From Gluconacetobacter tumulicola (GTDB lineage Bacteria; Pseudomonadota; Alphaproteobacteria; Acetobacterales; Acetobacteraceae): a stretch of DNA of 64,000 bases. How positions within the stretch are numbered: the stretch's first letter is position 1; each line of letters begins with the position of its first letter. A program made the position numbers and the translations under genes. Under the pieces are notes generated by a model that was given only the letters and a program-made list of their open reading frames with translations, was not told where the DNA came from and did no database searches. The stretch covers positions 1-64,000 of the forward strand of contig NZ_JABEQL010000014.1 in assembly GCF_014174215.1 (NCBI RefSeq), written 5' to 3'. Of the stretch, positions 16,201 to 24,267 are shown piece after piece.

Positions 16201-17340
16201 ACACATCCGGCCCGACGGATCGGGCTGCATCAGCCAGACGGCGCTGAACACTGTATTGTCGACCAGCGCCTCGCACACCGCACGGCATTTTTCCGCCTCG
16301 TCCTCGGCGGCGAGCATGGCGGACACGCCATTGATCAGCGCGCGATACAGGCGCTGCGCCTCCTCACGCTCGGTCACGTCCTCGATGGTCCACACCGAAT
16401 CCTTACCCGGCGGATCGTCCAGCATCACGGCGGACAGATCAGCGATCACATCATGCCCGTCCGGCCGGGCCAGATGCACACCGGACAGCTTGGCCCGGCC
16501 GCTGGCGCGCAGTTGCGCCTGCGCCTGCGCCAGTTGCACACCATGGTCCCTGCCGGCCAGGAGCGTATCCGCCGGGACATTGTGCAGATCGCTCGGCGCG
16601 CAGCCCGCAAGGGTGGCAGCAAAGGCGTTCGCGCGCTGGATACGCATGTCGCGCACCAGCACGATCCCCACCTGCGACCGGTCGAGCAGCGCCACCTTCG
16701 ACCGCCGGTCGTCATACATCCTCAACCCGCGCGAAACGCTGGCCGCCGCGTCCAGCAGGATGGTCCTGATCGCGGGGTCGAACGCGTCCTCCCGCCTGTC
16801 ATACACGCCGAACACAGCCCAGACCCTGCCGGCGCGCCACAGCGGCATCACTGCGCAGGAGCGCACGCCCAGCGCATGCATGCCCGCCTGCCAGGGCAGC
16901 AGATCGTCCTCACGCGCGATATCGGCACAAAAGACCGCCTGCCCGTCCTGCCAGACGCGCCCGGCAGGGCCGTGCCGCGCCGGCCTGTCCGGCGCGGCCG
17001 AAAAGGCGGGATCGTGCAGTTGCGCAACCGGCCCGCTGCACGCCAGCAACTGGAAATCCCCTGCCTCGTCCGGCCGGGCGACGAAGGCGGCGCGCAGGCG
17101 CGCGTTTCGGGTCGCGGCCTCGCACACCGCGTCCAGCAGCGCGCTTTCGCCCAGGGCGGGATCGAGCGCCATGCCGACACGTGCCAGAAACACGTTGAAT
17201 CGATTCAGCCGGTGCAACCGCCGGAACCGCTTGCGCACAAGCTGGCGCTGCCCGCCTTCGCTCCTCCCCCCGTCCATCGCGGCCTCCGCCAGCGAGGTGA
17301 GGCGTCGGGAGGCAGGCAACAGAGAGCGCGGCAAACGCAT
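13270..17340 (-). CDS. Large multi-sensor GGDEF-EAL protein (cyclic di-GMP turnover)
   Basis: A 1356-residue cytoplasmic protein with no transmembrane segment. Domains by reading: GAF about 55-205, PAS-like 215-325, GAF 340-495, GGDEF 505-670, an all-helical globin-like section 735-850, GAF 865-1010, EAL 1025-1265. The cyclase site is intact (RLGGDEF at about 586-592; MDLDGFKSVNDTYGH). The inhibitory RxxD site reads RENG and looks lost. The EAL domain keeps EALARL (1051), the Asn in SINLPP, LEVLET, AIDDLGSG, CIKVD and VVEGLE, so phosphodiesterase activity is likely. The globin-like part has Tyr782 (LGVMYALFGV) where sensor-globin relatives carry the heme His. Which activity dominates cannot be told from sequence. 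Confidence 0.9.
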   Translation of the reverse strand: MRLPRSLLPASRRLTSLAEAAMDGGRSEGGQRQLVRKRFRRLHRLNRFNVFLARVGMALDPALGESALLDAVCEAATRNARLRAAFVARPDEAGDFQLLACSGPVAQLHDPAFSAAPDRPARHGPAGRVWQDGQAVFCADIAREDDLLPWQAGMHALGVRSCAVMPLWRAGRVWAVFGVYDRREDAFDPAIRTILLDAAASVSRGLRMYDDRRSKVALLDRSQVGIVLVRDMRIQRANAFAATLAGCAPSDLHNVPADTLLAGRDHGVQLAQAQAQLRASGRAKLSGVHLARPDGHDVIADLSAVMLDDPPGKDSVWTIEDVTEREEAQRLYRALINGVSAMLAAEDEAEKCRAVCEALVDNTVFSAVWLMQPDPSGRMCVRAQAGKGADQVAGLNWRVDTNATAVPMTVRAWRSGELVFTNDPATDLAGIPGYRQLMERGWRGVLSVPVMRGGQIWAVLAFTTQRADGFDEKSITLCRRVADLLGQNLDRLDASSTMEKLRQEEARRARRDALTALPNRLALDEYLPKAQERARERGTSMAVGLMDLDGFKSVNDTYGHAAGDKVLTELSRRLWEALRENGYVARLGGDEFVVVLENLDTDMANEQVEAALDSLSSVVAEPFVLDDGNTARVGLAMGVALFPQDGDKPEALLRQADNAMYQAKQGKGKREGNWHFAAAVEEAQDLDDDGADLFPISPYGVAAAEFMAPAVGATARIGERVRKGAIPAIWQKSGGAAVLARLTSEQRDRLNEREARHLEFLAAPATTRKDVLVTARTLGVMYALFGVEQAIFVAEQSGYLRLLLADMAAHGIGSDDRYRVQQIIEARYRDDRRMRRLIGQGVHKAYAASVSDGMPSGAWGPVSAEALAGLGKLPGIQAAFLVRPNGQGELVAQSVAGPCAAALDEALLRGEVRPVIAAGSPHGGFVGAQAWRTGKRQTCPSIELDGGMAPWHTLMVDLRIHSSLSVPIRRRDGTTALVLTLFGACPNQFESTSMREFAGGLQTTWETLWQNGQGMSDERSSRLRERLFSGGLRMFMQPIVDLYTGQVLKVEALARLKDADGAILSPATFLTLLGHDELDRLFQMGLEQSLEWLQSWDGKGLSTGMSINLPPSCLSNANILRVVDDMLKCHDIAAGRLTLEVLETQDLDPGGQGAVLQNFRSMGVLVAIDDLGSGHSNLMRLSATPFDCIKVDRGLLHYIRDVPLQIFSVIRSLQEMGNDMHSQVVVEGLEDADMIEAMRHLGCRYGQGFGIARPMPPDDFLDWYRTCSGQAREQESGIHSDLGALACLWTATRGDPPQGGFHFEDGPLMRWLEERGRNDGDAAGWYRILAAGPVSEEVARDLRDWLVERVVNAGRG

Positions 17341-17583
17341 CAGATAACCCCAGCCACCGGATTAGAGAGAAACGTCTACTATAGCATTGGCTAAAAAATA
17401 AGCCCTGCACTAGGATTATATTTGTAATTTTATCGAGTAAAAGAATTATTTCTCATAAACATAAATACTCCTCAATTTTCTATAAAAATAATAGGAATAT
17501 AAATTATTTTCAAAAGAAATTATTCCCATTCCGTCAGACATAAACTAAATAGAATTCTTTTGATCCAGAAAGACACAAAATCA
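17341..17583 (-). promoter_or_regulatory. Very AT-rich leader and promoter region of the GGDEF-EAL gene
   Basis: About 240 bp with strikingly low GC compared with everything around it. On the minus strand TATAGT (17380-17375) is a good -10 candidate about 35 bases before the start codon; no consensus -35 is obvious. The region also carries long A/T runs that could curve or bind H-NS-like proteins. The upstream MFS gene ends at its edge, so the region separates two transcription units. Confidence 0.5.
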
Positions 17584-18957
17584 TTACTTATGCCGCACGC
17601 GCAGCAGCCTGCTGGAACTGATCAGCGCCGCCGCATAGGCACAGGCGGCCGCCAGTTCCAGGCAGCGCAGGGTCGGGTCATGGCGGACGAAGCCGAAGGT
17701 CAGGGCGACGAACATCGCCCCCATCGTCTGGCCCCACAGCCGCGCGACCGAGACCATGCCGCTGGCGCTGCCCGAGCGCCCGTGCGGCGCCGCCACCATC
17801 ATTGCGCGATTGTTCGGCGGCTGGAAAATCCCGAACCCCATCCCCGCGATGGCGATGCGCCAGGCAATGTCCAGGTTCCCCGCATCGGGCGGCAGCAGGC
17901 ACAGCAGCACGAATCCCGTCCCCGTCACGCACAGCCCGACCGAGGACAGGATGCCCGCCGGCACCCGGTCCGCCAGCCGCCCCACCAGCGGCGAGATCGC
18001 GACGATGCCCACCGGCCACGGCGTGATCAGCAGCCCGGTCGCCACCGCCGAGCGATGCAGCACCGTCTCCAGCGTGAAGGGCATGGAGATGATGAAGAAA
18101 TTCGACGCCACGAACGCCATGAACCCCACGCTGAACGCGATCAGGAAATCCGGCACCGCCAGCAGGTCGATCGGCAGCATCGGGTCCGACCGCCCGGTCT
18201 GCCGCCGCGCGAGCTGAAAGAACGCCGCCCCGCCGATCAGCAGCAGCCACACCGCCACCACGGGCCCGCTGCGATGCGCCAGACTGTCCAGCCCGACCAC
18301 CAGGCAGCCGATGGCCACCACGTTCAGGGCCGCGCTGGCCAGGTCGAACGAGGACGCGCTGCGCGGCGTGGCGGGCAGATAGACCAGCGCCGCCACCATC
18401 GCCGCCCCGCCCAGCGGCAGGTTGATCAGGAAGATCCACGGCCAGTCCGCCACCGACAGCACGGCCGAGGCGATGGTCGGCCCCAGCGCCACGCCCGTCG
18501 CCACCACCACGCCGTTCAGCGCGATGCCCTTGCCGATTTCACCATGGGGATAGATGAATCGCACCAGCGCGATGTTCACGCTCATGATGCATGCGCCGCC
18601 AATGCCCTGCAGCGCGCGGGCCAGCGCCAGTTCCAGCAGCGTATGCGACATCGCGCACAGCACCGAGGCCACGACGAAGGTCGCCAGCCCGATCCGGCAC
18701 AGGCGGGCAAATCCCAGAAGCGATCCCAGCGAGGCCAGCGGCAGCAGCGTCGCCAGACCCGCCATCTGATAGGCGTTGATCACCCAGATCGACGAGGACG
18801 GACTGGCATGGATGTCCTGCGCAATGGTCGGCAGCGCGACATTGGCGATGGCATAATCCAGCACCGACAACAGGACCGACAGCGCCACGGCAAACATCGC
18901 CAGCGCCCTGGGCAACCCGTAAAGCCCGTCGCCCTCGCGCAGGACCATCCCCGTCAC
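17584..18957 (-). CDS. DHA2-type MFS multidrug/efflux transporter
   Basis: A 457-residue carrier with about 14 hydrophobic helices. The DHA2 signature LDYAIANVALPTIAQDI is in helix 1, motif A is weak (SLGSLLGFARLCRIGL), and a motif C-like GVALGPTIASAV is in helix 5. These place it in the EmrB/QacA group of proton-driven exporters. It is 6 bp downstream of the dienelactone hydrolase-like gene, which follows a sugar porter on the same strand, so all three are probably one operon. Substrate is unknown; the neighbours suggest export of an organic acid or xenobiotic rather than a defined drug. Confidence 0.85.
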   Translation of the reverse strand: MTGMVLREGDGLYGLPRALAMFAVALSVLLSVLDYAIANVALPTIAQDIHASPSSSIWVINAYQMAGLATLLPLASLGSLLGFARLCRIGLATFVVASVLCAMSHTLLELALARALQGIGGACIMSVNIALVRFIYPHGEIGKGIALNGVVVATGVALGPTIASAVLSVADWPWIFLINLPLGGAAMVAALVYLPATPRSASSFDLASAALNVVAIGCLVVGLDSLAHRSGPVVAVWLLLIGGAAFFQLARRQTGRSDPMLPIDLLAVPDFLIAFSVGFMAFVASNFFIISMPFTLETVLHRSAVATGLLITPWPVGIVAISPLVGRLADRVPAGILSSVGLCVTGTGFVLLCLLPPDAGNLDIAWRIAIAGMGFGIFQPPNNRAMMVAAPHGRSGSASGMVSVARLWGQTMGAMFVALTFGFVRHDPTLRCLELAAACAYAAALISSSRLLRVRHK

Positions 18958-18963
18958 GGCCGG

Positions 18964-19710
18964 TCAGCCCGCGCGCAGGGCACGGGCAAACAGCGCCTGG
19001 ACCCACCCCATGGCCTGCAGGAACAGCGCCGGGTCGAACCGATGCCCCTCGTCGCGGAGGAAGGCATGCTGGCCGTTGACCTCATACCATTCATGGCGCA
19101 CCCCTGCCCCCTCCAGCGCCTCGCGGATCATCTGGCGCCCGGCAAAGGGCACATGCGGGTCCTGCCGCCCCCAGACCATCATCGCCTCGCCGGAAATCTC
19201 GTCCAGCCGGCGCAGCGTATCGTCCGCCCGCCCCGCGCCCAGCGACGCGGAATGGATGTCGGTAGCATAGAAGCACGCCGCCGCCTGCACGGCAGGGTTC
19301 ATCGCCGCCCGCAACGCCAGATGCCCGCCCAGGCACACGCCCAGGGTGCCGATCTGCCCGGTGCAGGCCGGATGCGCCGCCAGCCACGCCACCGCCGCGC
19401 GTGCATCCTCGTCATAGGCCGCCACGGGCTTGGCATATTTCAGTTCGTTGCCCCGGTCGGTGCCCGGCACGTCATAGGCCAGCACGCAGCCGGCGGGCTC
19501 GTATTCGTGATAGACCTCCGGCACCGCCACCACATGGCCCATCCCCGCGACCATCGCGGCCAGCCGGCGGATCGGCGCCGTCACCTGATAGATCTCCGAG
19601 AACAGCACCACGCCGGGAAAGTGCCCATCCGCCGCCGGGCGCAGCACATGCAGCCGCATCGGGCCGGTGGCCGTCGCGATATCCTGGGTTTCATCGCCGC
19701 GCAGTATCAT
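18964..19710 (-). CDS. Dienelactone hydrolase family protein
   Basis: A 248-residue alpha/beta hydrolase. The catalytic triad is readable: Cys in GVCLGGHLALR, Asp in VWGRQDPHVP and His in NGQHAFLRDEGHR; the Glu that activates the Cys in true dienelactone hydrolases is present in LFSEIYQVTAP. The family opens dienelactones in chloroaromatic breakdown, but many members act on other esters or lactones. Its position between a sugar porter and an exporter could fit a lactone of an aldonic acid; this is inference. Confidence 0.85.
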   Translation of the reverse strand: MILRGDETQDIATATGPMRLHVLRPAADGHFPGVVLFSEIYQVTAPIRRLAAMVAGMGHVVAVPEVYHEYEPAGCVLAYDVPGTDRGNELKYAKPVAAYDEDARAAVAWLAAHPACTGQIGTLGVCLGGHLALRAAMNPAVQAAACFYATDIHSASLGAGRADDTLRRLDEISGEAMMVWGRQDPHVPFAGRQMIREALEGAGVRHEWYEVNGQHAFLRDEGHRFDPALFLQAMGWVQALFARALRAG

Positions 19711-19719
19711 CGTCCCGCC

Positions 19720-21147
19720 TTACCGTCCCAGTTCCCGCAGCTTCCGGCCCGCCATCAGCCGCGCTTCGATCTCCTCCAGCGACACGCCCTTGGTTTCGGG
19801 CACGTAGGCAAGGGTGATCACGATGAACAATCCGTTCATGATGGCAAATAGCCAGAAGGTCCAGCTCTGGCCCAGCGCGGCCATGACGGTCAGGAACACG
19901 TTGCTGACCAGCCAGTTTGCCGCCCAGTTGGTGAAGGTCGAGCACGCAATGCCGAAATCACGGCCCCGCAGCGGCTGGATTTCCGAACACAGCGTCCACA
20001 CCATCGGCCCCGCGCCGATGGCGAAGCCGGCAACGAACAGCAGCAGCGCCGCGACCATGCCGCCCAGGATCGGCGTCGAATCGCCACCGACCGCCGCCAG
20101 CCCGCCCGCCATCACCATCGCACCCGTCATGATCGCGCAGCTCAGGATCAGCAGCGGCCGCCGCCCCCAGCGGTCGATGAAGGCGATGGCAAAACCGGTG
20201 GCGGCCATGTTGACCAGCCCGATCAGCGCCGTGGCCCAGGTCGCGGCCGACACGCCGAAATGGGCGGCCTGGAAGATCTTCGGCGCGTAATACATCAGCA
20301 CGTTGATGCCGGTGACCTGCTGCATCACCTGCAAGGCTACCCCCAGCAGCACCGACCGGCGGAAATTCGGGCTGCTGCGGAAGAACGCCAGCCCGCTGCC
20401 CCCCTCGCGCTTCAGCTCCTGCGCAATGTCGCGGATCTCGGCATCGGCCTCGGCCGGGCTGACGCGCAGCAGGCGCATCACCTGGCTGGCCCGGCTCCGC
20501 TCGCCGCGCATCATCAACCAGCGCGGACTGTCGGGCAGGAACAGGCACGCGGCGCAGAACAGCGCCGCCGGCCCCGCCATCAGCCCCAGCATCCAGCGCC
20601 AGTGCCCGCCATAGGAGAGCAGGCTGTCGGTGACATAGGCCAGGAAGATGCCGAGCGTGACCATCAGCTGGTAGAACGACACCATCGCCCCACGCACCGA
20701 TTCCTGCGACACTTCCGAGATGTAGAGCGGGGCCGCGAACGCCGCGATCCCGACCGCGAGGCCCAGCAGAACCCGCCCGACGATCAGCACGGCCACCGAC
20801 GGCGCCATCGCGCACAGCCCCGCCCCGGCGACGAACAGCAGCGACGCCGCCAGCAGCGCGCGGCGCCGCCCCAGCCGGAACGAGATGCGCCCGGCCACCA
20901 GCGAGCCCAGGGCGGCAGCGGCCATCATCGACGAGACGATCCATTCCTGCGTCCGGGCGGCGGCATGGAATTCATCGCCGATAAAGCCCAACGCCCCGGC
21001 GATGACGCCGGTATCCAGCCCGAACATCAGCCCGGCCATCGCGGCCAGAATACCGACCACGACCGCCCGCGCGGCCGCGTGCGACCCGCCATGGGGTCCG
21101 GTGGGTCCGGTCGCCGCCTGGCTCGTCTTGGTCTGGTCAGCTGTCAT
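19720..21147 (-). CDS. Sugar porter family MFS transporter (GalP/XylE-like)
   Basis: A 475-residue, 12-helix symporter. Sugar-porter motifs are complete: FGLDTGVIAGAL in helix 1, RISFRLGRRRAL after helix 2, PLYISEVSQESVRGAM, LPDSPRWLMMRGE after helix 6, QQVTGINVLMYYAP in helix 7, DRWGRRPLL, and PETKGVSLEEIE at the C-terminus. This predicts proton-coupled uptake of a hexose or pentose. It heads a probable three-gene transcription unit with the hydrolase and exporter and is divergent from the gluconate permease gene. Confidence 0.92.
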   Translation of the reverse strand: MTADQTKTSQAATGPTGPHGGSHAAARAVVVGILAAMAGLMFGLDTGVIAGALGFIGDEFHAAARTQEWIVSSMMAAAALGSLVAGRISFRLGRRRALLAASLLFVAGAGLCAMAPSVAVLIVGRVLLGLAVGIAAFAAPLYISEVSQESVRGAMVSFYQLMVTLGIFLAYVTDSLLSYGGHWRWMLGLMAGPAALFCAACLFLPDSPRWLMMRGERSRASQVMRLLRVSPAEADAEIRDIAQELKREGGSGLAFFRSSPNFRRSVLLGVALQVMQQVTGINVLMYYAPKIFQAAHFGVSAATWATALIGLVNMAATGFAIAFIDRWGRRPLLILSCAIMTGAMVMAGGLAAVGGDSTPILGGMVAALLLFVAGFAIGAGPMVWTLCSEIQPLRGRDFGIACSTFTNWAANWLVSNVFLTVMAALGQSWTFWLFAIMNGLFIVITLAYVPETKGVSLEEIEARLMAGRKLRELGR

Positions 21148-21456
21148 GTCATGGATTCCCTATCCCGGATTCGGCACCCTGCGGTGGGGCGCCCGGGCAG
21201 CTTGTCTCGCGCCCCTGTCCTATCCTGTTGCGTTCCATGCAAGTCCGTTCCCGACACCGCGAACCGCGGAAACCGGTTCGTTATGGGACCAAATCCCCCT
21301 TTCTGGCCAGAGACCTTGGCGATCGGGCACGCGAAGAAAAAAAACGACCCGATAGCGAACCAACCCGCCTCTCCCGGATATGAGGCCCCGAGCCATTGAC
21401 ATTCGCGCGCCCGTTCCGCGCTGATACACGCTCCCATTCACTGCAGACGCGGTTCA
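21148..21456. promoter_or_regulatory. Divergent control region of sugar porter and gluconate permease genes
   Basis: A 309-bp gap between two divergently transcribed transporter genes. TTGACA at 21396-21401 is a perfect -35 for the plus strand; the best -10 nearby is TGATAC at 21422-21427, giving a spacer of 20, longer than ideal. Several short open frames here are not protein-like. No clear operator dyad is visible. Confidence 0.35.
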
Positions 21457-22800
21457 ATGTCCCCAATCCTGGCGATTTCCCTGGCAACCGCGGCGATTGG
21501 CGCCGTCGTGCTCCTCATCGGGCGCTACAAGCTCAATCCCTTCATTGTCCTGGTCTGCGTCTCCCTTCTGCTGGCCATCTGCGCCGGCATGCCGCCCGAA
21601 AAGGCCGTCGCCTCGTTCGAGGAGGGCGCGGGCCATGTGCTGGGCCATATCGCGACCGTGATCGCGCTGGGCACGATGCTGGGCAAGATGCTGGCCGAAT
21701 CGGGCGGCGCGGACCAGATCGCCCTCACGATCACCCGCATCGCGGGGAAGAAACGCATCAGCTGGGCCATGATGGTCATCGGCCTGCTGATCGGCCTGCC
21801 GGTGTTCTTCGAGGTCGGGTTCGTGCTGCTGATCCCGCTGGCCTTCACGCTCGCGCGGCGCACCTCCACGCCCCTGCTGCTGCTGGCGCTGCCGATGGGG
21901 GCGGCACTCTCCGTCACCCATGCGATGATTCCCCCGCACCCGGCCACCCTGCTGGCCCTGTCGGCGTACCATGCCGATACGGGCCGCACCATCTTCTGGG
22001 GCGTGATCATCGGCACCCCCATCGCCGCCCTCGCCGGCCCGGTCTATGCCCGCTTCATCACGCCGCATATCCACACGGAAGGAGAGGCCGCGCTGGCCGA
22101 ACAGTTCGCCGGCAAGGACACGCCGACCGACATGCCGCCCTTCCTCACCACCGTGCTGACCATCCTCGCACCCGTGCTGCTGATGCTGGTGGGCTCGGCC
22201 GCCGACCTGGTCACCCGCCCCGGCGGCCTGCCGAACACCGTCCTGCATTTCATGGGCAATACCGACATCGCCCTGCTGCTGGCGACCGTGCTGTCCTTCT
22301 ACGTCCTCGGCCTGGCGCGCGGCTTCTCGCGTGAGACGATCCTGCGCTTCACCACCGAATGCCTGGGCCCGACAGCGCTGATCATGCTGCTGGTCGGCGC
22401 CGGCGGCGGCTTCGGGCGCGAGCTGATCGACAGCGGCGTGTCCAAGACCATCACCGACGTCGCGGTGGGGGCGCATGTGCCGCTGCTGGTGCTGGCCTGG
22501 CTGCTGGCGGTCGTGGTCCGCGTCGCCGCCGGCTCGGCCACCGTGGCCATGAGCACCGCCTCGGGCATCGTGGGCCCGATCCTGCTGCACAGCCACGGCA
22601 CGTCGCCCGAACTGATGGTGCTGGCCACCGGGGCCGGCTCGGTGGCGCTGGGCCCGATGAACGATGCCGGCTTCTGGCAGATCAAGGAATATCTGGGCCT
22701 CACCGTCGGACAGGCGATCAAGACCTGGTCGGTCATCGAAACCCTGATCGCCGTCCTGGGCCTGGCTTTCTGCCTCTTAGCCTCACTCTTCATCCACTAA
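21457..22800 (+). CDS. GntP-family gluconate:proton symporter
   Basis: A 447-residue membrane protein of the GntP family. Readable family features are KLNPFIVLVCVSLLLAICAGMPPEKAVASFEEGAGHVLG near the N-terminus, GTMLGKMLAESGGADQIA, GLPVFFEVGFVLLIPL, the HAMIPPHPATLLA motif, GNTDIALLLA and a late RVAAGSATVAMSTASGIVGP. Family members import gluconate or related aldonates. This fits a cell that makes gluconate in the periplasm with the glucose dehydrogenase encoded at 52.6 kb. The frame starts at ATG 21457 with no strong ribosome site. Confidence 0.92.
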   Translation: MSPILAISLATAAIGAVVLLIGRYKLNPFIVLVCVSLLLAICAGMPPEKAVASFEEGAGHVLGHIATVIALGTMLGKMLAESGGADQIALTITRIAGKKRISWAMMVIGLLIGLPVFFEVGFVLLIPLAFTLARRTSTPLLLLALPMGAALSVTHAMIPPHPATLLALSAYHADTGRTIFWGVIIGTPIAALAGPVYARFITPHIHTEGEAALAEQFAGKDTPTDMPPFLTTVLTILAPVLLMLVGSAADLVTRPGGLPNTVLHFMGNTDIALLLATVLSFYVLGLARGFSRETILRFTTECLGPTALIMLLVGAGGGFGRELIDSGVSKTITDVAVGAHVPLLVLAWLLAVVVRVAAGSATVAMSTASGIVGPILLHSHGTSPELMVLATGAGSVALGPMNDAGFWQIKEYLGLTVGQAIKTWSVIETLIAVLGLAFCLLASLFIH

Positions 22801-22844
22801 GACGCCCGCCCGCAACCCTGGAACCGACAATCGCAAGAAACAGC

Positions 22845-22874
22845 TTGCGTCATCCCCAGGGGATGACCTTACCA
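22845..22874 (+). promoter_or_regulatory. MerR-type promoter with a perfect operator dyad
   Basis: GTCATCCCC-A-GGGGATGAC (22849-22867) is a perfect 9-1-9 dyad. It lies between a -35-like TTGCGT (22845-22850) and a -10-like TTACCA/TACCAC (22869-22875), giving an 18-19 bp spacer. This long-spacer layout with the dyad between the hexamers is the known design of MerR-activated promoters. The merR start codon follows within about 10-15 bases, so the message would be nearly leaderless if ATG 22883 is used. Confidence 0.7.
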
Positions 22875-22882
22875 CCGATCAC

Positions 22883-23659
22883 ATGGCAAAAAATCGATCG
22901 ATGGCTTCACCATTTCCAGACGGAGCGGCCGCCATCGCCCGCCGCTTTGGGGTGACGGTCAAAACCCTCCGTGTCTACGAGGAAGCGGGGCTGATCCGGC
23001 CGCTACGGAACGGTCATGGCTGGCGGACCTACGGTCAGGCCGAATGTGAGCGGCTTCACCTCGTCCTGCTGCTGCGGCGCTTCGGCCTCACGATTGCCCG
23101 CATTGCCGAAATGTTTGCCGCGGGGCAGCCGGATCTCGCAGCCATACTGGACCTCCAGGCCGAAGCCTTGACGGAACAGCAGGCGCACATCACTGAAGCC
23201 TTGTCGCTGATCGGCCGCGCCCGTCGGCATCTGAGCGAGCATGGCAGCATCGACCGTGAAACGTTGGCAGCCTTCGCCCGGGCCGAACCGGCGCGGCTGC
23301 GTTGGACGCCAGCACTTCAGGCGCTTGCGGCGCGGTGCTTCACGCCCGACCAGCAGCGCCTGCTGGCGGGAGTCGCCCCGTCGATCGAAACGGAATGGGA
23401 AGCCATCCATCAGGAACTGGCGTCAATCATCGACCGGCCACCCGACACGCCCCGCGCGCGCCTGCTGGGTGCGAAAGCGGCCGAACTGATCAGCCGTCTG
23501 ACTGGTGGCGACCCCGCCATGCGCACCGCGCTGACGCAGTTCTGGCAAGACGGTTTTTCCGCCCCCGAAATCGCACGCTCATTGCCGATGGACGAGAAAG
23601 GCTGGCAATTCCTTGGCCAGGCCATGGCGGCGCACGCACGCGCGGAGAAAGCCCGATGA
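22883..23659 (+). CDS. MerR-family transcriptional regulator
   Basis: A 258-residue protein. The winged helix is at about residues 15-75 (IARRFGVTVKTLRVYEEAGLIRP, then GWRTYGQAECERLHLVLLLRRFGLTIARIAEMF). A dimerisation helix (DLQAEALTEQQAHITEALSLIGRARRHL) follows. The C-terminal 130 residues (ARCFTPDQQRLLAGV, MRTALTQFWQDGF) resemble the drug-binding TipAS-type all-helical domain. That domain suggests recognition of an organic ligand rather than a metal; the cysteines are not arranged as a metal site. ATG 22883 may be leaderless; ATG 22901 is an alternative. It is the first gene of a tightly coupled three-gene operon and probably controls it through the dyad upstream. Confidence 0.88.
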   Translation: MAKNRSMASPFPDGAAAIARRFGVTVKTLRVYEEAGLIRPLRNGHGWRTYGQAECERLHLVLLLRRFGLTIARIAEMFAAGQPDLAAILDLQAEALTEQQAHITEALSLIGRARRHLSEHGSIDRETLAAFARAEPARLRWTPALQALAARCFTPDQQRLLAGVAPSIETEWEAIHQELASIIDRPPDTPRARLLGAKAAELISRLTGGDPAMRTALTQFWQDGFSAPEIARSLPMDEKGWQFLGQAMAAHARAEKAR

Positions 23660-24267
23660 ACCGGGGTCTGACCATGCTCCGCGGCCTGTTCCACACCTTC
23701 GGCGGGCTGGTGCTCTACTGGGCTGTCCTGCTCGCGTTCGGGGTCAGGCCGGCCATCGCCGCGACCTTGCTGTTCATGCTGCTCGAAGGAGTGTGGCGGC
23801 TGCTGACGCATCGCGCATTCCCGCCGCTCTGGCTGCTCGCCAACGGCGCTGCCCTTGTTTTCGGATGCATCGACCTGTGGGCACGCACGCCTTTCATGAT
23901 CCGCTATGAGGGGGCGATCATCAACCTCCTCACCGCTGCGGCCTTCGCGGTCGGGGCATCGGGCCGTGAACCGATCGTGATGACATTCGCCCGCCGAAGG
24001 CGTCCGGAGATCCCCGTCGAACGTCCGGAGATCATATGCTTCTTTCGCGCCTTTACCTATGCCTGGGCGCTCTACTTCGTCGCACGAGCAGCGGCCTTCC
24101 TATGGATCATGACGGCATTTCCCCTGGTTCAGGCGGCGGCAATCCGAACGATGATCGCCTGGACGAGCCTCGGCGCGATGCTGCTGGTCAGCATCAACGG
24201 ACGGCACGTGTTCGCTCTGTGCCAGCGGTTCGGCTTCTTCCACCCCGCGCAGGATTCCTCATCATGA
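23656..24267 (+). CDS. Integral membrane protein of unknown function
   Basis: A 203-residue protein whose ATG overlaps the merR stop by 4 bp. Five to six hydrophobic segments are readable (LFHTFGGLVLYWAVLLAFGV, AATLLFMLLEGVW, FPPLWLLANGAALVFGCIDLWA, GAIINLLTAAAFAVGAS, ALYFVARAAAFLWIMTAF, TMIAWTSLGAMLLVSI). The layout resembles the intracellular septation protein A (YciB) type in helix order, but I cannot claim the family. Its coupling to a regulator and an oxygenase suggests a membrane role in the same response. Confidence 0.75.
   Translation: MNRGLTMLRGLFHTFGGLVLYWAVLLAFGVRPAIAATLLFMLLEGVWRLLTHRAFPPLWLLANGAALVFGCIDLWARTPFMIRYEGAIINLLTAAAFAVGASGREPIVMTFARRRRPEIPVERPEIICFFRAFTYAWALYFVARAAAFLWIMTAFPLVQAAAIRTMIAWTSLGAMLLVSINGRHVFALCQRFGFFHPAQDSSS

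Noticed and set aside
13816-17394. A 1192-codon open frame on the plus strand opposite the GGDEF-EAL gene
   Set aside because: It is a shadow frame of GC-rich coding DNA: its translation is arginine-, histidine- and proline-rich without motifs, while the minus frame has clear GAF, GGDEF and EAL motifs.
17560-19851. A 763-codon plus-strand frame across the exporter and hydrolase genes
   Set aside because: Composition is extreme in Arg, His and Gln with no domain; the minus strand encodes well-defined proteins here.
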